This document shows, in pieces, positions 32,457 to 41,400 of a stretch of 64,000 nucleotides of DNA. Within the stretch, counting starts at the first letter, position 1. Each line of letters begins with the position of its first letter. Origin of the DNA: Hippopus hippopus (Eukaryota > Mollusca > Bivalvia > Cardiida > Cardiidae). The position numbers and the translations under genes are program-made. The stretch is taken from contig OX328108.1 of NCBI GenBank assembly GCA_946811185.2, positions 2,255,501 through 2,319,500 of the forward strand. Direction: 5' to 3'. The notes beneath the pieces were generated by a model. That model was given only the letters and a program-made list of their open reading frames with translations, made no database searches and had not been told where the DNA came from.

Positions 32457-32710
32457 CTTTAAAGTCTTTACAAAATGACAAAATTTTAGCCTTTTCAAAA
32501 GTCATAGCTTTTGCACATACAAAAAAATTAATGTGACTCAAAAGTTGACATTTATAATTATTTGGAAGGGTAGAAAACTTTGCGGTAAAAGTTACTAACG
32601 TTTTCTTCTTTTCCCATAATGTTCCTACCGGTTCCATAACAAATTTCGATTCTTGAGTCACATTTGTTTTGTTGTCTGTAAATGTCTTTCAATTAAGACA
32701 TGGTTTAAAT
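32457..32710. mobile_element. PalA symmetric (left-left) variant
   Basis: TTAAAGTCTTTACAAAATGA with L arm, decayed core, then an inverted L arm (GAGTCACATTTGTTTTGTTG, then TCTGTAAATG). Confidence 0.5.
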
Positions 32711-32717
32711 TTTCTCA

Positions 32718-33085
32718 AAGATACATCTCTACAGCCAGGGGAAAACCACAGTTAAAACTTATAGTGTGTATAATTGTCCAGATATTGGTCAGCTATGTAA
32801 ACATGGGTAAATAATCGATAAATATGGTATACGGGATCAAGAAACCTCGAGGGATTTGTCCGCAATTAAACTGGAAATGACAACAGCGATAGCTGGGAAG
32901 GCCTCCAAAACATAAAATGCATTTTCTGTTGTAATCTACCATATTTCTCCTAATAAAAGCGCCCTCCCAACTTTGTAACCATTAGTGGTAACATTTGGCA
33001 TGAAGACACAGGAATGATTATAAATTCACAAAAAAAAGGGTGAAATGGGTTAAAAACTGCCAGATAGCGAGTTAAGGACTGGTGT
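32718..33085 (+). repeat. dispersed repeat K, copy 3, carrying a piece of MITE O
   Basis: Parallels copy 1 from CTCTACAGCCAGGGG to GGGTTAAAAACTGCCAG. At 32936-32972 it carries CTACCATATTTCTCCTAATA and AAAGCGCCCTCCC, the end of MITE O. Confidence 0.5.
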
Positions 33086-33335
33086 TTCTTTTAAGAGTTA
33101 ATAAGAAATTAAATGAAATGATAATTGATAGAATGACAAAGGATTAAAGCATTATGTGTCTTATATGTAATTGCCTTTTTCATCCAGTTGTAATCCTGTT
33201 CTGTTTGCAAGCCTCTTGTAAAACATCTGCAGTTGAGGACTTGAAACAATGTGACAAATGGAGCATTTGTCATTACGTTTTCACAAATATTCAGATAGTA
33301 ATCTTCTTTCCTGTTGATTTTGCATATTTCTCACT

Positions 33336-33767
33336 AATACCCCCATTCTACTAGGCCGCGATCTACGATGCCATAGATCACCATGCAGAGTGCCAAGAAT
33401 GCTAACAGATCTTTAATGGATTGCTAAGATCGCCATCAGTCTACTCCCTTGCGATCTGTTCAGAACGCCGTAACATCGCTACTTAATCGCTTAAATTGCT
33501 ATTGAAATGCAACTTGAACGTAAACATCGTAACTGGAGCGCTATCGGATCACTCAAGAGCGAAAATGTTCCCCAGTATGCCGGTCATAGCGCTCCGATGT
33601 GATCCGATAGCGACCATTAGAGATGCAGTAGCACTCGGTCATCTGGTTGTTATCTGAGCGGAAGTGTCTTCATAATCACCAATCCAGCAGCGATCTAAGG
33701 TGATCTACGGCGCTCTGTATGAGCGCACAGAGCGCCGTAGATCACGGCCTAGTGGAATGGGGGTATT
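33336..33767. mobile_element. MITE M
   Basis: AATACCCCCATTCTACTAGG, then CCGCGATCTACG, is inverted at the right end (GTAGATCACGGCCTAGTGGA, then ATGGGGGTATT). The roughly 430-base body is more GC-rich than its surroundings and full of GATCTA / GCGATC motifs. No reading frame. Confidence 0.65.
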
Positions 33768-33799
33768 AAGGTCATCACTTTTTTCAAAGTTTGCAGCAA

Positions 33800-34002
33800 A
33801 GTGGTTTCAGTAGGGAACCACCAAGAAGGAGAGGGCTTTTGAAAATATTTTCGGAAAAGGAGCATATGCTGGTAACCAGCATTTTCTCACGTTTTCTACC
33901 CTTCCAAGATAATTTCTATCATTACAGCAAATTTTGTAATGTCATCTGCAGATTCTTTTAATTTGGATGGGGCGATAATTTTGTATATGGTACAGCCTTA
34001 AA
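33800..34002 (-). mobile_element. PalA copy, R end lost
   Basis: AAGGAGAGGGCTTTTGAAAA to core (3' arm shortened) and L arm; ends CAGCCTTAA. Confidence 0.55.
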
Positions 34003-34004
34003 GT

Positions 34005-34233
34005 AGCCCTTTACCATACAACAAAATTCTAGACCAGTCAAAGTTCAAAAACATTTGCAGACGACAAATTGAATGTTGCTGAAATGGTGATTTATGTCTT
34101 TGATAGGGTAGAAAACATTTTGGGAAAAGGAGAAAATACTTGTAACCAGCATTTTCTCCTTTTACCCACAATTTTGTCTAAAGCCTTCTCTTTCAGGGTT
34201 GTTAGAAGTCGGGATTGTGAGGTAAAGGGTTAA
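34005..34233 (+). mobile_element. PalA copy
   Basis: Near complete; right TTAA at 34230-34233. Hairpin imperfect (ATACTTGTAACCAGC). Confidence 0.65.
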
Positions 34234-34524
34234 GTATCAGATTCTTATCAATGTATATTTTGTCCTGTTTCAATTTAAAGTCCTTGAAATAGATAAATTT
34301 CACATGGGGTAATGGCATAAGGTTAGATTCCTGTTTTATCATGTTTGTTTACTTGTTAACAGCTTTTTCAACAGCATTTAAAAGAAAAAACCTAGAAAGA
34401 ATTTTACCAAGCTCTGTTTGGAGATTGCAATCCTTGTAGAAGGAGCCCTTTCTGATATCAACTGCCCTAAAAGCCCCAAAACCCATCCAGCTCTTGCTGA
34501 GCCCAGTTGTTCTGGGATCAAAAG

Positions 34525-34750
34525 TTAACCCTTTACCACACAATATGGAGTTTTAACAACCCTGATGGAGACAGCTATTGAAAACAATGTGGGAAAAGGA
34601 TAAAATGCTGGTAACCAGCATTTTCTCCTTTTCCCACAATGTTTTCTACACTAACAGACAAAAATCATCATTTGCACTACAATTGTTTTGTCATCTGAAA
34701 ATGTTTTCAATTTGGTTGAGACCAAAATCTTTGCAGTTTGGTGAAGGTAA
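34525..34750 (-). mobile_element. PalA copy
   Basis: TTAA start; L end GGTGAAGGTAACC runs into the next copy. Confidence 0.65.
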
Positions 34751-35232
34751 CCCTTTACTACACAACTCCGAGTTTTAAAAACCCTAAGAAAAAAGGCCCT
34801 TGAAAACATGATGGGAAAAGGGAAAAAAGCTGGTAACCAGCATTTTCTCCTTTTACACAATTTGCTATCATAGACAGAAATCGCCCCGCCCAGGTGGCTC
34901 AGTGGTGAGCGCGTCGGACTCATGACCTGGTGGTTGTGAGTTTGATACCCGGTTGAGGCGAACTTTCTTTCCGGCGTATTTTCGCCTCTCACCTCTGCTG
35001 AAGCATGTGAGAAAAGTAGTCGGTGGCTTTGGAAAGAAAGTTGTGTTAGTACTGGTGTGAGAAAGCCAGGAAACACATGTGCATCACCGACCGCCATGAT
35101 ATGACCTTAGCTGTTAAAGTGGCGTTGAACCCCAATACAACCAACCAACCAAATAGACAGAAATCACCATTTGTACTACATTTGATTTGTCATCTGCAAA
35201 TGCTTTCAATTTGATAGAGTCCAAAAATTTTG
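34748..35232 (-). mobile_element. PalA copy split by SINE-b
   Basis: Core, then ATCATAGACAGAAATC; after the SINE, ATAGACAGAAATCACCATTT continues the L arm up to AAAATTTTGCG, where SINE-a begins. Confidence 0.65.
34883..35152 (+). repeat. SINE-b copy with exact 13-bp target duplication
   Basis: Head CAGGTGGCTCAGTGG, B box GAGTTTGATACCC, complete body, CAACCAACCAA tail. ATAGACAGAAATC is found at 34870-34882 and 35153-35165. Confidence 0.85.
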
Positions 35233-35518
35233 CGCCGAGCCCTAGTAGCGCAATCAATAGCATGCAGGAACAGAGGGTCATGGGTTCTATCCTTGGCTCA
35301 GCTGATTTCTTTCCGAGGATTGATGACAGTCATTGCGACAGGCTTCATTCCTCTCCCACCGCTGATCGTTGTTTCGACAATGGCTATGTGGGAAAGCAGT
35401 TAGCAGCTTGGAAAGAAAATTGTGCAAAGTACTGGTGAAAGAGACTCCAGGAAAGCATGGGTAGGTGCACTGGCTGAAATAATGTTGAAAATGGCATCAA
35501 ACACGATACAATCAATCA
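35233..35518 (+). repeat. SINE-a copy
   Basis: GAGCCCTAGTAGCGCAATCAATAG head, B-box-like GGGTTCTATCC, full body and a CAATCAATCAACC tail. It abuts the broken PalA on its left. Confidence 0.7.
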
Positions 35519-35633
35519 ACCAAACATTATAGAGTGCAGCAAAAAACCCTATCCAGCTCATGGTGAGAACAACTGTTGTGGGATCAGAAGTTAAACATTT
35601 TGAATGCAAACAGTGTCCTAGCAAATTTGAAAA

Positions 35634-35789
35634 TTACTGACACCGTTTTTGGGACAAAAATATGTTTTTATTGTTAAACTTTGGACAGTGGTGTGCCACT
35701 CTTTATTTACATTACTGACACCATTTTCGGGACAAAAATATGTTTTTATTGTTAAACTTTGGACAGTGATGTGCAACTCTTTATTTACA
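35634..35789 (+). repeat. 78-bp tandem duplication
   Basis: TTACTGACACCGTTTTTGGG and following to TTTATTTACA (35634-35711), then the same with few changes (35712-35789). Confidence 0.8.
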
Positions 35790-35850
35790 TTACTTTTTTT
35801 TTAAAACCCTTATCCTGCTAGATAAATGAAATGAAAATTTTAAGCCAATA

Positions 35851-36062
35851 TCAACCTTTATCCTGCTAAATAACTAAAATGAAATTTTTAATTCGATAGT
35901 TAAAACCTAAGTATTGCTATTTTAAAGTCACGTTTTGAGGAATAATATCTCCTTAACGGACAGTGTAGATCCAAGATCAGACTGCACGTTCTGTGCAGTC
36001 TGATCTTGATCTACACTGTCCGCAACAGGTCAGTGAGTCACGCTTAGCAGCCTAAAGGTTAA
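35851..36062 (+). mobile_element. PalD MITE, best copy
   Basis: Left TCAACCTTTATCCTGCTAAA; right GCTTAGCAGCCTAAAGG, then TTAA (36059-36062). Terminal inverted repeat about 18 bases. Central hairpin 35960-36022 with ACAGTGTAGATCCAAGATCA / TGATCTTGATCTACACTGT. A partial left end (35801-35850) precedes it in tandem. TTAA and CCTTTA at the ends resemble PalA. Confidence 0.7.
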
Positions 36063-36169
36063 GATAGCCGCCTACCACTTTCAAAAAAAAAAATGGAAAA
36101 AGGGCAGTTTTAAATTATGATATTGAAAACAGTATTAAATATCATTAACATTCTCTCCCTGCCATGTCT

Positions 36170-36305
36170 GATATTTCTCTGGTTTGGTCAAATGTAACAC
36201 TAATCACAGTAATCATTATTTTAGCAACATATACTAGTACTTTATCTTTTGCAAATGCTTTGAATTTGGTTTAGTCCAAAATTTTGTCGTTTTGTAAAGA
36301 GTTAA
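36170..36305 (-). mobile_element. PalA L-arm fragment, part of a 288-bp tandem duplication
   Basis: TATCTTTTGCAAATGCTTTG to GTAAAGAGTTAA and the following GGACAAGTCTAATATTTTGT recur 288 bases downstream. Confidence 0.6.
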
Positions 36306-36364
36306 ATTTGGACAAGTCTAATATTTTGTCATTAGGTAAATTATAAATAATGAAAATTTCTCTA

Positions 36365-36593
36365 TTAACTCCTTACCACACAATCAAAAGTTTTAATGAC
36401 TCTGTAGGAAAAGCCTTTTGAAAACATTGTGGGAAAAGGAGGAAATGCTGGTAACCAGCATTTTCTCCTTTTCCCACAATGTTTTCTACCCCATTAATGA
36501 CAGAAATCATCATTTTAGCTACATATAATTTATCTTCTGCAAATGCTTTGAATTTGGTTGAGTCCAAAATTTTGTTCCTTGGTAAAGAGTTAA
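36365..36593 (-). mobile_element. PalA copy
   Basis: TTAA at both ends, good hairpin with GGAGGAAATGCTGG in one arm. Confidence 0.7.
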
Positions 36594-36659
36594 ATTTGGA
36601 CAAGTGTAGAATTTTGTCATCTGGTAAGTCATAAATAATCATGAATAATGAAAATTTGT

Positions 36660-37030
36660 TTATATTAAAGCTATGTACATTTTTCATTTGTTTGTTATTA
36701 CCTGTCAGGAAAAGTCATTACATTCATTATTTAAAGTACAAATAGTGTGAAAGAAATAATAAATGTTTTTTTGGTTGTCCAACGCTCAGGTGTTTCACTG
36801 GTCATCACGTGTGCCATGTCAGGTGACTCTGACGGTTGGTTTTGATTGGTCACTTTGAATTTTTTTGGTATAAGTGTGAAATGACTAAAGCGGATTTAGG
36901 AAGTTAGGAGTCATTATAAGAAAGGCATTTGGATAACTTTAACCTGTTGTGTCATTATTTAGTGCAATTATAATGGAAGGTGCATTTTAAATGCGTTACA
37001 AAAGTGTGGGGATTACTAAACATTGAGAGG
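36660..37030. other. interval without recognised element
   Basis: No repeat, gene or RNA recognised. Ordinary AT-rich sequence. Confidence 0.35.
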
Positions 37031-37131
37031 ATTCAAACAGAAATATAGTGCACAAATTCATTATTTGAATACTTTGTTTGTAAATTGCATTTTTTGTAAT
37101 TTCTGGAAAAGATGTAATATTTTATCACTGG

Positions 37132-37305
37132 TATAAAGAAGGCTTTTGAAAACATTGTGGTAAAAAGGAGAAAATGCTGGTAACCAGCATTTTCTCCTCT
37201 TCCCACAATGAGTTCTAACCTATCAGAGAGCTTAAGCTCATTTGTATCAGTGCTCAATTTTGAAAATGAAAGAGTCTAAAATTTGTCATTTGGGAAAGTG
37301 TTAAT
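37132..37305 (-). mobile_element. PalA copy, R end lost
   Basis: GAAGGCTTTTGAAAACATTG, hairpin, then a diverged L arm shared with the copy at 46967 (ATAAGCTCATTTGTA-type text). Confidence 0.55.
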
Positions 37306-37307
37306 CT

Positions 37308-37374
37308 AATTTGTTGTACGCAGATACTTTCAGTTTGGACAATTCTAAAATTATGTTGGTGAGTAAGAGTAAAG
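37308..37374 (-). mobile_element. PalA L-end fragment
   Basis: GTTGTACGCAGATACTTTCA to GTGAGTAAGAG. Confidence 0.4.
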
Positions 37375-37592
37375 CCTTTACCAGACAACAATATTTTAGA
37401 ATTTGAATTTGAAAACTGAAAGCAAATAAGTATGACTAAAATGAAAGGATTTATCATATGGAAAAAATGCTGGTAACCAGCATTTTCTCCATTTCCCACA
37501 ATGTTTTCTGCCATTTCATTTTCCCCACAATGTTTTTAAAAGCCTTTTTCTTACAAGTCAATAAAAAGTGGATTTGTTTGATAAAGGGTTAA
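37374..37592 (+). mobile_element. PalA copy, diverged
   Basis: L TIR CCTTTACCAGACAAC; the first hairpin arm is shortened; a second CCCCACAATGTTTTT follows; ends GATAAAGGGTTAA. Confidence 0.5.
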
Positions 37593-37999
37593 CTCTAAAA
37601 TGAATTTGATTCAAAGACTTTCAAAGACACTGAAACTTATGTTTTATTAAATGCTTTTTTGTGGAGAAGAATAAGAAAGAAAAAACTTGAGTATCTGTGT
37701 GGAAATAGATTATTATACAAAGGAAAAGAAGCTTTGATTAGGGAACAGAAAATGTACATAAAGACAGGTGAGTTTGATTAGCAGCATAATGTGTGGAAAA
37801 AGTACAATACTGTGAAACATCTGAAGCACAAATCCAGAACTTCAGAATCTAGATTTTTTGATTACCATACTCTTTGCCATAATGTTTTGTATAGTAAGAT
37901 TGATCAAGTCAAATATTTAAAGAGCAGTAGAAAAAACTGACACAAAATCTGATTAATCAATCTAATTACATGACTTTGATGTCTCAACTCAACTGAAGT

Positions 38000-38257
38000 A
38001 CGCAATCTTGGATTCCCTCAAATTGAAAGCACTTGCAGACAACAAAGTACATGTAGTTTAAATAATGACTTTTGTCTTTGATTGAGTAGAAAAGATTGTG
38101 GAAAAAGGAGAAAATACAGGTAACACACATTTTGACTTTTCCCTTATGTTTTTAATCTTTCAGAAACAGATTATTCCACAATTTGAGCCACATATAAATT
38201 GTCATCTACATCAGCTTTTTGACTAGTCTAAAATTTTGTTGTTTGATAAAGAGTTAA
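38000..38257. mobile_element. PalA symmetric (left-left) variant just upstream of the DNAJB6-like gene
   Basis: L arm (TCAAATTGAAAGCACTTGC), decayed core, inverted L arm (GAGCCACATATAAATTGTCA...GTTGTTTGATAAAGAG, TTAA). Ends 30 bases before the TATA-like motif. Confidence 0.5.
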
Positions 38258-38286
38258 TAAACCAGGTTTTTTCTTCACTCTAAGGG

Positions 38287-38318
38287 TATAAAGTTTCCGG
38301 GTATTGGACGACCTCTCA
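38287..38318 (+). promoter_or_regulatory. possible TATA/initiator core promoter upstream of the DNAJB6-like ATG
   Basis: TATAAAG lies at 38287-38293, and a TCAGACT initiator-like motif has its A at 38318, a TATA-to-start spacing of 31 bases. This would give a 5' UTR of 36-51 nt. The competing reading is that 38341-38342 is a splice acceptor and the true promoter is further upstream. Transcript data are needed to choose. Confidence 0.3.
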
Positions 38319-38353
38319 GACTTATTAATCATATATTTTCAGATTTTGCCTCT

Positions 38354-38436
38354 ATGAAGGCTGACAAAATGTCGACAGACTATTACGAGATCCTCGGTGT
38401 TGGAAGAGATGCCACCGAAGCAGACATTAAAAAAGC
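38354..38436 (+). CDS. DNAJB6: DNAJB6-like exon 1 (first coding exon)
   Basis: Encodes the N-terminus and helix I to the start of helix II of the J domain ([19 protein letters not shown]). Two ATGs are in frame, at 38354 and 38369. The second gives [10 protein letters not shown], which matches where family proteins usually begin and has A at -3, so it is preferred; the first adds five residues. The exon ends AAA GC before gtaagt (38437). An AG at 38341-38342 preceded by a pyrimidine-rich tatattttc could be the acceptor of a 5' UTR intron. Confidence 0.85.
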
Positions 38437-41400
38437 GTAAGTTGACTTGAATACTGTACTATTTGTTTGTGCACTGTGGTATATTGTGAGACAAGGATGG
38501 ACATACCCTTCAGGGTTCCCCCTGGCTATTTTTTTTCTTGCGCCACCACTTTCGCCAAATGAGAAAAGTTTGCACCACATTGAAATAATTGGAGCCAGTT
38601 GGAGCCATTTTTAAAATGAAAGGAAATTGGCTGGCCGTGATATAAAATTGGTTAATAAAATGTCTTCTCTTTATAAACAGTAAAATAAACAAGAAAACAA
38701 AAGGTCTTTTTAATTATTTAATTGTTTTGCTTTACCTTTATCAATGTTTATTGCATAAACACTATTCAAGTAATATTGAATTTTAATTCTTACAAAGAAT
38801 CAACATATATATATATTAAGTTAAAGTTACATCTGTGTGTGCAAAACCATTATGACAAAAGTGGAAACTGGTCATTACGAGCAGTTTCTCCTTTTGTAAC
38901 AAAGTTCTAAAGAAATCTGAAACATTATGGAAGTTAAAATTTTACAACTCAAACAAAAGAGTGAATAAGTGAAAACATTGGTACAAAAGTAGAAATTACT
39001 CATTTAAAGCATGTTCTCCATCTCCAACAAAGTTCTCAAGAGGGGAATACTTACAATCTGAAACATAAACATTAACCTTTGAAAACACTGCTACAAAAGG
39101 AGAAATTGCTCATTCAGGGCAATTTCTCTATTTTTAAAAATGATTAGAAAATTGTCTTTTAAATTATGATATAAGCGTAACAAGCATGGGTGACACAAAA
39201 TTGTGGACAGAGACAGTCTGTTATCTACACACATTTGAATAACTTTACATGTAAGCTATTTTAACACAATCAAACTATGAAAAAATTAACACAACTATAA
39301 CTTAAATTTGGACAAGTCTAAGTTTTTTTCATGCTGCAAAGAGTTCATTAAAAACAATGCCTACTTGAAAATTCTTCTTGTTTTCTGTTTAGCCCAAATT
39401 TTGAATGCACTGTTAACCTTACACTCTGCAGGTCCATCAATACTAATTCTTAATAGATTTTCTAATGTTTCTACACTTATTCTGTTTCTAATATCAGTTT
39501 TTACTAGATTTTGGCGACTGAATCCTCTTTCACAGTCCACTGTAGAAACAGGTGCCAGTAGATATCTCTTTGCTGCTTCTGACCTGGCAGGAAAGGTGTC
39601 AATGTTGTTTATTGCGAGGTTGCACACATCTCTCACAGTACTAACTAACTTGCTACCACTTCCTAGCATATTGACCACATATTTTGAAAATCTAACAAGT
39701 TCTTCCCTATATCCCATGAAACCAACAGATCCCTAATATTCAGCCACCTGCTCAATATCCGAGGACAAATCAGACTGCAACATAGTCAATGGATTAAAGA
39801 AGTTGCTTAGACAGGTCATAACCACTGCATCTTTGTTTGAACTGAATCGTTCATGCAGACTGCTGACAATACCATTTAGAAACTGATCACAAATAGAAAG
39901 GGCTTCTTTCCTCTGCTTTTCACTGTCTCTTATAGTATGACTGAAATGCTCAAAAGTTTCTAGGCCATCGGAATCGACCTGGGGCTTACTAGGGACAACC
40001 TTCAAAAAATCTGCAAGGTTTTGACCTGGAGTAGCACTTAGCCCCTCCAAACTGTCAATTGTTGAACTTAATAAAGGAGTAACCTCACCAAAATCTAAAT
40101 CTTTCTTCTGAAACATTTTACTCAATACAGCCAAGTGCTTCAATGCATCTGCCAAGAAATTTGCAACATACAAAAACTTGTAACATGTGATTGGCTTGTA
40201 CATACTTAAGGATTTCCCACCATTCTCTTCCAATAGAACCGAAACCAGTGCTTCATAATTTTCTAGAATTGCATCCACCAAACCTTGGAAACTTAACCAT
40301 CTGCTGTGAAAAACTTGTTAAAACCTTGACCTATTGGCATCCAACACAGATTGTATGGCATCTAACTTTGACATATTTTTGGGCGAGTAATGAAAATACT
40401 TATAGATTGAGTTGAGTAATTCTTGAAATTTCACTAAGTATGGAATTTTATCAGCACCACTGCAACAACTAAGAGCAAGTCTGTGAGCAATTCAATGTGT
40501 AGCAAGAATGCCAGGAGCAATACAGTTAAGCTTTTGAACTAAACCAGACTTGTTGCCGACCATGACCGCAGCACCATCAGTGCTGATTCCTCGAAGTAGC
40601 ATAATATCAATTCCCTTTGTACGCAACATTTCAAGAAGAGCAGAATAAATACTGTCAGCATTGGCTCTGTCTAACTTAGTTATTCCAAGGAAATAAGTAT
40701 TGGGATGAACCAAACCAAATGCATCCTTTTCCAAAATCCTAATATAAACTATCAAATTCTGGGAAACAGAAATATCTGTGGACTCATCAACCATTAAACT
40801 AAACCCATCCGATTGTTTGACCTTAGACACTAAATCTAACTCTAAATCCTGAGAGATGGCAGAGAGAAAGTCAGCCACGCTGGTACTGTGAGAGTAACTA
40901 GTGTGTTTGTCAACCTGCAACTCTTTTAGCTGATCACATCCCTGAAAACCAGAACTTACGTGATAAGAATTACGGTATTAAAATTTGGTATCATCTTACT
41001 TCAATGTTGTGGATAGTGTCAATCAAGATTAGGCTGCATAAAACATGTAGGCTTATCTTGCATTTACACTATCGACTCATTTTATGTATTTTCTAGCCAT
41101 TTTTTCAAGTTAAATTCTTGCTACCCATGTAACTAGTAGCACAATTTTTAACAGCTGACAAAATTTTGGAATCGTACAAATTGAATTTTGAAGCAATCAA
41201 GGAGAACAAGTTTGTGACCATTATTTTCTTCTTTTCCTACCATGTTTTCAAAGGCTTAATTCATACCTCTAGTAATTTCTTTCTTAATAATTTCCTTCAA
41301 CCTACATTTCATTATCTTACATCCATGAAACTTGTGGCCGACTTTTCAACAGATGACAAAATTTTGGACTTGTAAAAAATTGTAACTTGAAGTAACCACA

